This document shows, piece after piece, positions 44,088 to 56,529 of a DNA stretch of 64,000 nt. The stretch is from Scedosporium boydii (Eukaryota > Ascomycota > Sordariomycetes > Microascales > Microascaceae): assembly GCA_002221725.1 (NCBI GenBank), contig NJFT01000029.1:186001-250000 (forward strand), read 5' to 3'. Position numbers and translations under genes: made by a program. The notes under the pieces were generated by a model. It did no database searches, was not told where the DNA came from, and saw only the letters and a list, made by a program, of their open reading frames with translations. Every line of letters starts with the position of its first letter. Within the stretch, counting starts at the first letter, position 1.

Positions 44088-46600
44088 ATGGGAGAGTATT
44101 CCGATGATGATCTCGACGACCTGCCCGAGAGCGTCTTCCAGGAATTGGAGAACAATGCCATCGCGTTGACCCAGAGGCAGCAGCAAGACCAACAACAGCA
44201 GCAGTGGCAGCAGCAGGGGCGACATGTACCCGCCAAACAGCCACCCCGCCAGTCAGCCCTACCCCACGCTGGTCGGACTCTGGATGGCAACGCCCTCGGC
44301 GACGATGTCTTCGAGCTTGATGATGTCGAAATTCTGAACGGTTCTGCCGCTGCGAACATCCCTCGACCACCCGTCGTTCGACCAGTAGCTCCACCCCAAG
44401 TCCGACGAACAAATACCTATGCTTCTAGACCTAGCTCCCAGCACAACCAACAACAATGGAACCGAGATCCGGGCCAAGATGCACTCCAAGGCAACATGTC
44501 AAGACCCGGCCCGGCCCCCGTCATGGCCTCGCAGCGATTCCAACCGCCGGTCATGGCTCCGAACCGGGCCGCGCCCAGCCAGTTCCCTCGCGGCTTCGCT
44601 CCCCCTCCCCCGCGATACGCCCCGTCTCAGTCCCAAGCCGGCGCTCTCCACCCGAACGCCATATCAGCTCTCGAATTACGAGTTCGGACCCTCGAAAGAG
44701 AACTCAACGTAGCAAAAGGCGAAGCGGCAATCCTGCGCTCCAACTCCACCAAGGCTCAGCAAGCCCACGATGCCGAAATCGCGAGACTCAAAAAACAGAC
44801 GGCCGAGAAGATGGCCTCGCAGGAAAGGGCCGTGCAGCAAGCGCTCGAAGCGAAGCGACAGGCGGCGACGGAGCTGCAGTTCCTCCAACGAGATATGCAG
44901 GAAGTCACGAACCGGGCCAGGCGAAAGGAGCCGGGTGTTGCCACGACCCCGAAGAAGTCCGCTAGGAACTGGGGCGTCGCGGACGGGTTTGATGGCATGG
45001 ATTTGGTTCCAAGCCCGAGCAAGTCGAAATCGGCGGCGGCCATGGCTGCGCTGTCTGAACGGACTCCAACTAAGGGGAAGAGGAAACGTCCGGCGGCGGA
45101 TAGCCCTGTGCCGCCACTTGATACTCATACCACCGATGATATCGTCATGCTTGACGACGTCGTCGAAGTGGGCTCTGTTCCCGCGTCATCTGCTAGGCCT
45201 GTGCTAGTGACTTCGATACCCCCTTCTTCTACTACTTCTATTAACGCTCTTCCTTTTGACGTATGTCTCCGTCTATCTAAGTTTTGTTGGGACTAATTTT
45301 ACTAACACTGCGGTAGTTTCTTCCCCTCATCCTCGACCATGCGTCGGCGCACGATCAGCCCCCAACTTTCGACAGCCTCTCTAAATATTTCTTTCCATCC
45401 GATCCCAACACGTCCTTCTTATCCATCATATTCCAATCATTACCTACGAAGTCCGATCCTAGCGATCCCATGAAGTTCCCCGCCGACTTTTCGTCCCTCA
45501 TCATCGATCTGTGGGTACGTTGCGTAGAAGAGGGCTTTGTGGGGCCGATCGGAGAGCTCGTCTCGCTCCTCTCGTTCATTCTTCAATTACATTCCGTCTC
45601 CCTCGTCCCTAGGCTTCTCGACAAACTTCTCTCCATTGCGCAGGCGACCCTTTTCGTCCTTGGAGACCTACGCACGCAGACATCCGATGCGAACCCAGAC
45701 GCCGAACCAGCGGAGTCGAGTGCTGATTCTACGTTTACAGCCACCATTTCATTACTCAGCCTATCTGCTCTCATCAGCGCGACGAGCCTTGATGGAATCG
45801 ACGACGACCCGAGCCTTCGAATCACTTTCTGGAAAGGCATCGCCTTGGACACGGTTACCCACATCCTTAACCCCAAGCAACCCCTCTACGACATTGTCGG
45901 CATGTTGGATATGCTCAGCACATCCGTTCTTCCGAGCAGCGTCGGCCCCATCGCGGTGGATAAGGAACCGCCGGCGGTAGCCGCCGTTATCCTCGACAAG
46001 CTCTCGAAACTACTCGTACATCCTCCCGTACACGCGAAATCTCCCGCGCAGCGGCATGCCATCACGCGACTGATTCTTCGGACGCTTCTTTCCTTTGCGG
46101 CTTCGGACTTTGGCCTGCAGCAATTGGCGGTCCACGACAACGTTGTTCTGAGGCTCGTGGCGACGCTTTCGAAGTCCGTTGATGAGCTGTACGACCAGGA
46201 TCTTTCACAGGATGTCTTGTCGCTGTCGAAGCTCCGCATCCGTGATGCTACCGACAAGGCGCCCACGATTGATGATGCCCTTGCCGCGCCTGACATGGAC
46301 ACCGATGTCTCTGGTCTTTGTAAAGTGATATCGCTAGGAATCATGCTCCTTCACATTCTTGTCACGGATCCCAGAACCGCGAACATTATCGGGCTCGAAG
46401 ACAAGTTTGAGCTGTGGCGCGCAGGTAGGCATAAATATCTGATTATGCTCTGCCGGCTGAATTTCGCGGAAGATGACCTGGTGCTCGAGGCGGGCGTCGA
46501 TACTGAGACGGCGGAGAGAGCGCATGAGTTGCTTGAGGCGCTTGTAACGCCGGATAAGGGAAAGGATATCGGGGAGGCATTTGGGAGTCCGGAAGAGTGA
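44088..46600 (+). CDS. rad26: DNA-damage checkpoint protein, ATRIP/Rad26 family
   Basis: Two exons, 44088..45260 and 45317..46600 (56-bp intron with ACTAAC branch), encode 818 residues. The N-terminus is acidic (YSDDDLDDLPESVFQELE), then a Gln-rich stretch around residues 28-45 and a Pro-rich linker. A coiled coil at about 190-285 contains LELRVRTLERELNVAKGEAA and ELQFLQRDMQEV. A basic segment GKRKRP is a likely nuclear signal. The C-terminal half is helical (SSLIIDLWVRCVEEGFVGPI; LLSFILQLHSVSLVPRLLDK). This layout matches the fungal Rad26/UvsD/Uvs-3 proteins that pair with the ATR-type kinase at RPA-coated single-stranded DNA. The assignment rests on architecture and remembered similarity, not on a signature motif. 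Confidence 0.78.
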
Positions 46601-47217
46601 ATTGGACTATGAACGTGGACGGATTCTTTTTTTTTTGTATTGGAGTAGCCCTATTTTTGGAGAGTTGGCTGAACGGCCGGAGTTTGGGATTACATTTTGT
46701 CTTATTTTATTTTTGTATGAGACTACATGATCGTGTATGAGCATTATTGGGCTAGGTGCATTGGATGGCGTCGCTCAGATATTGATGGAACACAGAATAG
46801 GATTCGAATTCTTGCATTTGCACACTATTTCCGGACCGTTTCCCCTTGTGACATGATGCCGGCCTCTCTTTGGTGATTCCGTGGTAAAGTACGGATCTCG
46901 GCGTCCTTGAGCCATAGCCACGATGGCTTCCGGACGGCTAGAAGATGATGGTCTGACACGTCTCAAGAGACCGGAACGAGTTCTGGAGGATTGGTTCGGC
47001 AAAGGTGTCGAGCCGACCTCCATAAATATAAGCTCAATACGAACATTACCACCCCCAGTCGGAGTCGGGCTAATATTATGACCCTTCCTAAATAAGATAT
47101 ATCAATCGATGTCTGTCCATCCCAACTTCGCCTCTTAACGCCCCGTCCCAAAAATCAACCTTCAATTCTTGCGGCACTTAGATATCAGCAACTGACCAAA
47201 AGCCATCAGCATCAACA
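46601..47217. other. Intergenic, no gene seen
   Basis: 3' end of the Rad26 gene with T-rich tracts near 46630-46720, then the promoter of the hydrolase gene. Confidence 0.45.
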
Positions 47218-48027
47218 ATGGGTGACCAAGACGAACTCGCCTTCAAATCCTTCAACGAAGACAAGGCCGAAACAATCGTCCTCCTCCACGGCGTGCTTTC
47301 CTGCCACCTCGAATATCAATACGTCATCCCCTACCTCTCTTCCTACCATGTCATCGCGGTCGATCTCAACGGCCACTCTGGCTCCCGCAACATCCTCCCC
47401 GTCACGCCAGCCGCCAGCGCCGCGAACGTCGCAGCGTTGATTAAAAAGCACGCGCACGGCGGGAAAGCCCACGTCGTCGGGTTATCCTTTGGGGGATTCA
47501 CTGGGCTGAAGGTCGCGCAGCTTTATCCCGAGCAGGTACGCTCCCTTTTCGTGACGGGGGCTGCGCCGTTTGAAGGGCTGTTCAAGTGGATGGCGGAAAG
47601 GCCTGGGTTTGTCTGGTTTATTATGAAGTTGTCGGTGCGGTGGGTTCCGGACTGGTTGTATTGGAAGCTGGGGAGTTGGAGGGGGCTTAAGAGGCATGAG
47701 GATTTGTATGCGGAGATGAAGGGGAATATGGTTTGGGAGAATGTCAAGAGTGCATATGCGGGGATATTGTCAGATATGACGTGGGAGGACGTCAAGCAAA
47801 TTCGCGTGAGGACCGTGACCGTGGCTGGGGGGTTGGACGACGACGTGCCTTGTACGGCGAGGATGGGTAAGCTGCTGCCCGTTGAAGGGTCGAAGGGTGT
47901 GCTTGTGAAGAAGGCGGTGCATTCTTGGGACCTTCAGTTTCCGGAGCTGTTTTCGAAGGGGGTGTTGGCGTGGGTGGCGGGTGAGGAGTTGCCCGCGGAG
48001 TTTGAGCCGCTGGAATCTAAGACTTGA
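47218..48027 (+). CDS. Alpha/beta hydrolase fold protein
   Basis: A single exon of 269 residues, intact. The oxyanion region reads TIVLLHGVLSCHLEYQYVIP, strand 4 VIAVDLNGHSGS, and the nucleophile elbow HVVGLSFGGFTG puts Ser at about residue 90. A cap region rich in Trp follows (WVPDWLYWKLGSWRGLK). A likely acid is in TVTVAGGLDDDVPC, and a His lies in KAVHSWDLQFPELF, both at the expected positions. There is no signal peptide. The substrate is unknown; many such proteins are esterases or epoxide-hydrolase relatives. The start ATG lies in a good context (ACAATGG). Confidence 0.82.
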   Translation: MGDQDELAFKSFNEDKAETIVLLHGVLSCHLEYQYVIPYLSSYHVIAVDLNGHSGSRNILPVTPAASAANVAALIKKHAHGGKAHVVGLSFGGFTGLKVAQLYPEQVRSLFVTGAAPFEGLFKWMAERPGFVWFIMKLSVRWVPDWLYWKLGSWRGLKRHEDLYAEMKGNMVWENVKSAYAGILSDMTWEDVKQIRVRTVTVAGGLDDDVPCTARMGKLLPVEGSKGVLVKKAVHSWDLQFPELFSKGVLAWVAGEELPAEFEPLESKT

Positions 48028-48766
48028 GAGATGGGGAGATGTTGGATTGCCAGGACAGGGATCGAAGGACCTAGGTGATTGTTTTCTTTTTGTGTTCTTG
48101 CTCTATACCCATCTGTCTCTACTCTATGTATCACTGGTCTTACTCTGCTCTTTACATCTCATCCCTTTCTTTCAATTTCGTTTCTTCTAGCCACCCTCAG
48201 ATTGTTCTATGCAGGCTCCATGTTTTGATCTGCTCAACACAATGCGAAGTAGGGACTGTGAATTAAAGCATGTAGTCTACCACTACAAGGTAAAGTTAAG
48301 TAGATTTATCCACCATCTTGGGGACGGCAATGGCAGTAGCCATTGGACTCTTCTACAAGAGTCTGGTCTCCCAAAGACTAGGAAGTTCGCAATGGCAACA
48401 GTTTCAACGACTCATATCACGACCCCCTCGTCTTGGTGATTCGCCTTGAACCTTCCTCCAAAACCCAAGGTCTTAGGTGTTTATCCTATTACTCTTTGAT
48501 CCCTGGTTACCTCAAAGGGTCACACTCCTTCCTTCTCCCAAGAGCTTTTCACCCAAACCCGTCGAGTCTTTCCTTTTAAGCCCTTGGCCTCGAACCCGGA
48601 TCGCGGTTGATCAAGACGCAAAATCAACCCACTACCGCTTCTTCTTTCAGTCGGGGGAGTACCACAGCTCCATTTCAAACCATCCGAAATAGCTCTTCTC
48701 ATTCACAGAGACCTACGACTGCGAGGAATAGCCCTTAAGCCTGGTTCTGCCTCCTCCAGCTCCAAA
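48028..48766. other. Intergenic, no gene seen
   Basis: Flanks of two plus-strand genes. T/C-rich stretches occur; no RNA gene is recognised. Confidence 0.45.
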
Positions 48767-49759
48767 ATGGCTCCCATCAGCAACAAAGTGGTCATGGTCG
48801 CCATCTACCCCGACCTCAGCAAGAAGCAACTTGATGGAGACATGGTTAATCGTCGCATCAACGACTTCATCGATGCCGTCAGAAAGGTTTGTGCCGAGCA
48901 CGGACTGTTTGTGGTGGAATATCGAAATCGAGACCCATCGCTAACTGTGGTGTGTCCGGCATTCGTAGGACGCCATGATCATCATCGATCGCAAGTCAAG
49001 CACTCGCTGTTGCATGTGTGCCGATCTTCGCAACAAATGCGAATGCAAGATGAAGAAAAATGACCGATCTTGTTCGAAGATTATCTGTGAGCCGTGCAAG
49101 GCCATCGCCCGTACGTCCCAGCTTTTCCGCCTCCCATCTTACCTGGACTTTCTCATTCCATTGGCAGGAAGAACTTGTCCTAATAATGCCATCTTACTTT
49201 CACCTCCACAGGCATCAATCCCGACGAATACTGCCGCAGACTCTCCGAAATCTACATCATCCGCCACACCAAGCGCCTACAAATGCTCGAAGCCAAATTC
49301 ACCCGCTTCTACAGCATGTCCTCCATCCAAGAAGAGTTCGCCGTAGCCACGAAGCGCCCCGCTAGCATGTTCCGCAAGATCTGGGGCCACCGCGGCGCCT
49401 GCCCCAATGACTGCCGGGTTCTTCTTCACCTCTGGTGCGGCCACAAGAAGCGGTGGACGATCCTGCCTAGCCTTGAAACTTTTCTTAAGTACAAGTTGAT
49501 GCACCAGGGCGCCGAGACGGATAAGGTCTGGAAGCTGTTCAAGGAGGAGTTGGTGAGGAGTAGGTTGTTTGAGGGGATTTATATGGATTTGCCTCCGGTT
49601 GGTCAGGATGGGCGGGAGGAGGGCGAGGGCGAGAGTATGATTGCGCTGTTGGGCGAGCCTATGAAGCAGGCTGATCCTGAGCCTGGTGACGAGACAACTT
49701 CCGAGGATGAGGATGAGCAGGAGGATGAGAGCAAGAAGGCGGCTGAGAACTGGATCTGA
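48767..49759 (+). CDS. Unrecognised Cys-rich protein with acidic tail (three exons)
   Basis: Exons 48767..48886, 48969..49110 and 49212..49759 join in phase to 269 residues. Intron 1 uses GTTTGT, GCTAAC and GTAG; intron 2 uses GTACGT and ACAG. The N-terminal part (AIYPDLSKKQLDGDMVNRRI) precedes a Cys cluster at about 51-85: CCMCADLRNKCECK, then CSKIICEPC, nine Cys in all, which suggests a metal-binding knuckle. Helical segments follow (YIIRHTKRLQMLEAKFTRFY; VWKLFKEELVRSRLF), then a Glu/Asp-rich tail (DEDEQEDESKKAAENW). I do not know the family. It is coded between a hydrolase and the Spf1 ATPase and shares no obvious task with them. The gene structure looks sound. Confidence 0.7.
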
Positions 49760-50425
49760 GATCCATCCTCTTTCAAAGGGCGTAGAGGGCCGTAGTTAGC
49801 TTATCCAAACACCGCCCTCGATCATTTCCTCAATTGCTTGAGAACATTACTTGTAGTTGGCTTGACGCGACTCCGAGTTTGTGATCCTTGGCAGAAGATT
49901 CGAGGTACCTGGGTACTTTCAGATTCCAAGATGCGGTCATCATGGTAGCTTATGCAATCTGTTCGATTAAACAATATACCCATCTAACCGAGTACGGCGT
50001 ACCGGGTGAATGACGGAACCCGAAAGACTGGAAAACCAATCGAAACTTGGACACTTGGACTTGATCCCTGCAGTGGTGTGCTCAGTGCTGAAGTGCTCCA
50101 GAATTCGGAAGGTTGCACCGTCTTTCACGAGCTCCTGAAAATCCATCGACGTCTTAGGAAAATCCACCCTAGTCGCCAGGCTTCTCCTGCCACGTTGGCG
50201 ACATCATCACTTTTTTCCCTTTCTGTTGCCCCTCAACAGTTTTCTTCTTTCCTCCCCATCCCTTCGTATCGCAGACCCTGAATCTGTCTAGGGATGCCAC
50301 TTCTTCACCCTTTTTTCCAAGTTATAATTTAATTCCATTGGAAATTTCTAACCCCCTCCAGGTGCCCATTCGCCTGCCGCGGAGCCATCGTCCATCATCA
50401 TCCGCGTCCCGTGGCAGCCGCCAAT
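49760..50425. other. Intergenic, no gene seen
   Basis: Promoter region of the P5A ATPase gene, with a T/C-rich leader near 50210-50270. Confidence 0.45.
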
Positions 50426-53400
50426 ATGGCGCTTGTCGAGAACCCCCAGATCAAGTCGGCGGAGCTCCTGAAGCCCCTGCCGCAACACTTCCACGCCTAC
50501 GTCTGGCCTTTCACATTGATATGGCCAATCTTCCTACGGTACTACCTCACGCCCTCGCTCTACGAGAAGCATATCGGATCGTCTGAATGGACCTACGTGT
50601 GGTGCGGGTCCATCATCACGCTCCAGGCCCTCGTCTGGCTCAGCACCAACTGGAGCGTCAACCTCAAGGCGAGGTTTACCGCGTCGCGAGTAAAATCCAT
50701 CCAAGATGCGCAGCTTATCAAGGTCATCCCCGCCGCGAACGCCGGCGCCGCCGATATCTGCACGCTGATTCGGGAAAAGGTGTGTGCACTTTTGCTTGCT
50801 CTTCTTTTTTTGGTTGCTCCTCGTTTCCAATGCGATGTCATCTTCTAACGTGCCTTTCCCCCTGAATAGGTCGGAGACAAGACCAACGTGTCCTTCCTCT
50901 TCCAGAAGCGCCGGTTCCTCTATGATGAAAGTCGCAAAACCTTCGGCACCCTCGACTACGCCATCGACGCCGACCCCAAACCAGCCATCGGCGATTTCCA
51001 AAAGTCGAGAGGCATCACGAGCAAGGCCGAATTGACGCGCATCGAGCAGCACTACGGAAGCAACACCTTCGACATTCCCGTCCCCACCTTCACCGAGCTG
51101 TTCCGCGAACACGCCGTCGCGCCCTTCTTCGTCTTCCAGGTCTTCTGTGTCGGTCTGTGGATGCTCGACGAATACTGGTACTACTCGCTCTTCACCCTCT
51201 TCATGTTGGTCGCCTTCGAAAGCACTGTTGTCTGGCAGCGCCAGCGGACCATGAACGAGTTCCGAGGCATGAGCATCAAGCCGTACGACATGTGGGTTTT
51301 CAGATTGGGCAAGTGGACCGAAATCCAGAGCGACAAGCTTCTCCCTGGAGATCTCGTCTCTGTCGGCCGTACCAAGGATGACTCTGGTGTCGCTTGCGAT
51401 ATGCTTCTTGTTGAAGGAACTGCCATCGTCAACGAGGCCATGCTTTCTGGTGAAAGTACCCCTCTTCTCAAGGATTCCATCCAGCTTCGTCCCAGCAATG
51501 TCCCTATTGACCCTGAGGGTTTGGATAAGAATGCTTTCCTGTGGGGAGGCACCAAGATTCTCCAGGTCACCCACGGTAACCCCGACGAAGAGAAACCCAA
51601 GCTTGCATCTGGCGTCCCTGCCCCTCCCGATGGCGGTGCAATGGCTCTCGTCATCAAGACCGGTTTCGAGACATCCCAGGGAAGCCTTGTCCGCACCATG
51701 ATCTACTCCACCGAGCGCGTTTCTGCCAATAACTTCGAGGCCCTCTTGTTCATTCTCTTCCTCCTTGTCTTCGCCATCGCCGCCTCTTGGTACGTGTGGG
51801 ACGAGGGTGTCAAGAAGGATAGGAAACGATCCAAGCTTCTCCTCGACTGTGTCATCATCGTCACCAGCGTCGTTCCTCCCGAGTTGCCCATGGAGCTCAG
51901 TCTTGCCGTCAATACCAGTCTTGCAGCTCTCGCCAAGCTAGCCATTTTCTGTACCGAGCCTTTCCGCATTCCATTCGGCGGTCGCATTGACGTTGCCTGC
52001 TTTGATAAGACTGGTACCCTGACTGGTGAAGACCTCGTCGTCGAGGGTATCGCTGGACTTGGCCTTACCCACCCTCACCTCTCTGGCACCAGCACCCCCC
52101 AGGCTTCTGACGGCGCCCACACGCGCATGATGGCCGTCAAGGATGTTAACTTGGATACCACTCTTGTTCTCGCCACCGCCCATGCTCTTGTCCGCCTCGA
52201 CCAGGGAGAGATTGTCGGTGACCCCATGGAGAAGGCTACCCTCGCCTCCCTCGGATGGACCCTGGGTAAGAATGACATCCTCGCCAGCAAGCCCGCCAAG
52301 GGCGCCTCCACCCCATCTTCGTTCATTACCGGTACCGTCCAGATCAAGCGCCGCTTCCAATTCTCGTCCGCCCTTAAGAGGCAGAGTGCCGTCGCCAGCG
52401 TCGTCGGTGTCGATTCGAGGACTGGCCACAAGATGAGAGGAACTTTTGCTGGCGTCAAGGGTGCGCCCGAGACCATCATGAAGATGTTGACGAACGTTCC
52501 CGAAGACTACGAAGAGACCTTCAAGTACTTTACTCGCAAGGGATCCCGCGTCCTTGCCCTGGCTTACAAGATGCTCGCCGTCGATAACGAACTCGGTTCC
52601 GGAAGGATCAACGACCTCAAGCGTGAGAACGTTGAGGCTAATCTCACTTTCGCTGGTTTCCTTGTTCTCCACTGCCCCCTCAAGGAGGATGCTAAGGAGG
52701 CCGTTCGCATGCTCAATGAGAGCAGCCACCGCGTCGTCATGATTACTGGAGATAACCCTCTTACCGCCGTTCACGTCGCTCGCGAAGTTGAAATTGTCGA
52801 TCGTGATGTACTCATCCTCGATGTCCCTGAAGAGAAGGGCCATCAGCTCGTTTGGCATAGCGTCGATGACAAGATTTGCATCCCCGTTGACCCCGCTCAT
52901 CCTATCGATCCCGAGATTCTCAAGAACAATGACCTTTGCGTTACCGGATATGCTCTTAGCCTATTTAAGGGACAGCCCGCTTGGAAGTCCATCCTCCGCT
53001 ACACCTGGGTCTACGCTCGTGTCTCGCCCAAGCAGAAGGAAGATATCCTCCTCGGTCTCAAGGATATGGGTTACTACACTTTAATGGCTGGCGACGGCAC
53101 CAACGACGTCGGTGCTCTCAAGCAAGCCCACATTGGTATCGCACTCCTCAACGGCACTCAGGACGATCTCCAGAAGATTGCCGAGCACAGCCGAAACGCC
53201 CGCATGAAGGACGTGTACCAGAAGCAGGTCGAACTCATGAAGCGATTCAACCAACCCACTCCCCCTGTCCCTGCCTTGATCGCCCATCTGTATCCCCCTG
53301 GTCCCACGAACCCCCACTATGAAAAGGCCATGGAGCGCGAGGCGCAGAGGAAGGGAGTCACTGCTGAGGAGCTCGCCAGGGCAAACGGCACCGCTAATAA

Positions 53401-54602
53401 CGCCATCGAGACCGTCACGAGCCCCGGTGCCCAGCGCCTCTTACAGAACCAGAACCAGACCCCCGCCGACGCTCGAAAGGCCGAGGCCGCGCAGAAAGCC
53501 GCCGGGTTCGCCGAGAAGCTCACCTCAGGCATGTTGGAGGCCGAGCTCGGCGATGACGAGCCGCCGACGCTCAAGCTAGGCGATGCGTCCGTCGCCGCTC
53601 CGTTCACGTCCAAGCTCCGCAATGTTATCGCCGTGCCCAACATTATCCGCCAGGGCCGTTGCACGCTCGTCGCCACGATCCAGATGTACAAGATTCTCGC
53701 CTTGAACTGTCTCATTAGCGCCTACTCCCTCAGTGTTCTGTACCTCGAGGGAATCAAGTTTGGCGACGGGCAGTATACCATTAGCGGTATTCTCATGAGC
53801 GTGTGCTTCTTGTCGATTTCTCGCGCTCGTACCGTTGAGGGTTTGTCGAAGGAGAGACCGCAGCCGAATATCTTTAACTTTTACATCATTGGCTCTATTC
53901 TGGGACAGTTTGCCGTTCACATCGTCACTCTGATTTATATTGCCCAGCTCTGCGACAGACTCGAGCCGTAAGTTTTTTTCCCCCTTCTACATTTCTTTTT
54001 TTTTTTTTTTTTTTTTTCCCACTTTTTTTTCTACTAGAGCCTATACTAACTTGTGTTCTCTCTCTCTCAGCCGCTCCGGCGAAGTCGACCTCGAAGCAGA
54101 ATTCTCCCCCTCCCTCCTCAACTCCGCCATCTACCTCCTTCAACTAATCCAGCAAATCTCCACCTTCGCCGTAAACTACCAAGGCCGCCCCTTCCGAGAA
54201 TCCCTCTCGGAGAACCGCGCCATGTTCTACGGCATCGTCGGCGTCACTGGCCTCGCCTTCGCCTGCTCCCTCGAGCTCGTCCCCGAGATCAACGAGCAGA
54301 TGAAGCTCGTGCCCTTCACCAACGAGTTCAAGCAGACCATGACGGGCGTCATGATGCTCGATTTCGCGGCCTGCTACGTCATCGAGGTTGTTCTCAAGCG
54401 TCTGTTTTCGGATTACCGTCCCAGGGACATTGCCGTTAGGAGGCCTGAGCAGCTCGAGCGGGAGGAGAAGAGGAAGGAGGAGGAGAGGAAGGTGAAGGAG
54501 GCTGAGGAGGAGAAGGCGAGGATGGCGCAGGTGGAGGAGTTTGAGAGGAGGTTGGCGGAGAGGACGGCGAGGCTTAGGGCGGTTAGGGAGGGGGCGAGGT
54601 GA
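50426..54602 (+). CDS. SPF1: P5A-type ATPase Spf1 (ER transmembrane helix dislocase)
   Basis: Three exons, 50426..50779, 50870..53967 and 54071..54602, give 1,327 residues, normal for filamentous-fungal Spf1. Two N-terminal membrane helices are followed by the P-type core. Actuator SGES-type loop: AIVNEAMLSGESTPL. Helix 4 motif PPELPMELSLAVNTSLAALA is typical of P5A. The phosphorylated Asp, about residue 497, is in ACFDKTGTLTGEDL. The hinge reads YTLMAGDGTNDVGALKQAHI. The long insertion near residues 930-1000 is polar and low-complexity. The C-terminus is a Lys/Glu-rich coiled segment (REEKRKEEERKVKEAEEEK) after the last helices. The enzyme uses ATP to pull misinserted transmembrane segments out of the ER membrane. 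Intron 2 contains a 22-T run. No lesion in 4 kb. Confidence 0.96.
53996..54017 (+). repeat. Poly-T run (22 T) in Spf1 intron 2
   Basis: Twenty-two thymines followed by C/T-rich sequence up to the CTCTCTCTCTCAG splice acceptor. Confidence 0.9.
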
Positions 54603-55280
54603 TTCTTGTGATGATGCTGTGTTTTTTTTGTCCGACTGTTCTAGAGGGTGATGGGAGATGTGATAGAAGATACAACACTTTTTTAATCTCGTGCTTCTAA
54701 TTTGGAGCTTTCATGGGAATGGAGGAGTATGAAATCATTCATGAAGCATGGATGCATAGGCTGGATAGAGACAGGATGGATGGATGGGCGGAGGGTCGGA
54801 GCATCTTTGGTATTTCCTTTTTGTTTTTACTTGTATCACCACCCAATAAAACAATTTTTTTAACAACACAGTTCACACAAATCACGAAACGTATCAAAAG
54901 AGGGAAAGAGTTTCTGAACAGACAAAAATCAAATTCTATGTTACAACTTGTCGGCCCACGAGGGACGGCAAGAAAACTAAAGGGTAGAAATACCGGGGCG
55001 GGTCGATGGAGAAAGGCCAAACGAACCGAACGACGTAAAACCAGCAGCCTGTCCGAGATTCCACACCTCCTTTTGTGACTCCACAACAGTTTTTTTTTTT
55101 TTTGTTCTTTCGGTCCCGTCGAAGAGGCGGAGGTGTTGAAGCTCAACTTTCCTCCCACTCTTTGCCCTCCCCCTCACGGTTGGCCGGGGGCTTGACAGGT
55201 TCACATTGACATCAGGGGGAAAAGGGTCGTCCGGCCAAGTTTAGCACTCAGTGCGAGCGAGATGAGAGAAATTGCGACAC
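54603..55280. other. Intergenic between convergent genes
   Basis: 3' ends of the Spf1 and malate dehydrogenase genes, with a 13-nt T run near 55091. No gene is seen. Confidence 0.5.
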
Positions 55281-56529
55281 TTATTTCTTGTTGGCGAACT
55301 CGACACCCTTGGCGATGTTGGTCTTGAGGTCACCGAAGCAGGCCTCGAGGAGACCCTTCTCAGTGGCATCGACCTCACCGACGGGGTAGATCTTCTCAAC
55401 ACCGTTGGGGCCGAGCTCGACCTTGGAGGAGAAGAACTCGATGCCCTGGTCCTTGTAGAGAGGAGAGTCGACGAAGGTGGGCTCGACGACGCCCTTCTCG
55501 CCGTCAGCGGCACGGAGGACGGAGTCAGCGAAGCGGGCACCAGCCATAGCCATGGAGAGGGTAGCGGAGCCAGCACCATCCTTAGCCTTGACGACCTCAT
55601 CACCACCGAACTGGACGCGGTGGACGAGCTCAGCGTTGGCAGAGAGGTCGGGGTGGTTGCTCTGCGAGAAGAGAGGAACGATGGTGTGGCCGGAGTGACC
55701 ACCGACGACGGTGATGTTCTCATCCTTGGGGTTAGTGCCCTTAATCTCGGCGACGAAGCGCGAAGCACGGACGACGTCGAGGGTGGTGACGCCGAAGAGG
55801 CGCTTGGGGTTGTAGACGCCCTTGGACTTGAAGACCTCGGCGCAGATGGGGACGGTGCTGTTGACGGGGTTGCTGATGATGAGGAGGTTGGCGTCGGGGC
55901 AGTGCTCGGCGCAGGCGGTGGCCAGGTCGCGGACGATGGAGGCGTTGGTGTTGAAGAGGTCGTCGCGGGTCATGCCGGGCTTGCGGGGGACGCCAGCGGG
56001 GATGAGGACGACCTTGGCGCCCTTGAGGGCGTCGGCGAGGCCGGAGCCGGAGGTGTCGTAGCCCTTGACGGTGCTCTTGGTGTTGACGTGGGAGACATCA
56101 GCGGCGACACCTGGAGAGGGGAAAAGAGAAATATTGTTAGCTTTCGTCGGGGAGAGCTCAATGGCAACGGAATCGAGGAATCTCGGGTTAGGACATACCA
56201 GGAGCTCCACGGATATCGTAGAGGGCGAGGTCGGTAACCTTGGGGTTGAGCTTCAGGAGGAGGGAGAGAGGCTGGCCAATACCACCGGCGGCACCGAGGA
56301 CGGCAACCTTGGAGAGCTAGAAAGGGGCAAGGAACGGGTCAGCAGAGGTTCAAAGATGGCAATTGATGCCTTCACAGAGTAGAAGCAATAGTCCGGGGAA
56401 TTGGCTGCACGATGGCAGCAGCAGGTGCTCAATTGGGGCAGGGAACGGACGAAAGGAAGGGGGGTAGATGCGTACATTCCTCGCGGTGGAGGAGAAAGCT
56501 CGTCGTTGAATACCAGCGAGGCCGAACAT
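55281..56529 (-). CDS. MDH1: Malate dehydrogenase, mitochondrial
   Basis: Three minus-strand exons, 56476..56529, 56199..56316 and 55281..56110, join to 333 residues. The first exon is a mitochondrial presequence rich in Arg and Ser without acidic residues ([18 protein letters not shown]). The NAD-binding GAAGGIGQP loop and the strand [11 protein letters not shown] follow. Substrate-site residues are in [20 protein letters not shown], the catalytic motif is in [14 protein letters not shown], and the end is [17 protein letters not shown]. No peroxisomal SKL-type end is present, which supports the mitochondrial form. It interconverts malate and oxaloacetate in the citric acid cycle. The exon 1/2 boundary separates presequence from mature enzyme. 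A 321-codon frame on the opposite strand is a shadow of its codon bias. Confidence 0.96.

Noticed and set aside
51938..52900. 320-codon minus-strand frame inside Spf1
   Set aside because: Antisense shadow of an intact P-type ATPase; no start context or similarity.
55272..56237. 321-codon plus-strand frame opposite malate dehydrogenase
   Set aside because: Mirrors the codon bias of the MDH gene; translated text is Gly/Val/Asp repeats with no family features.
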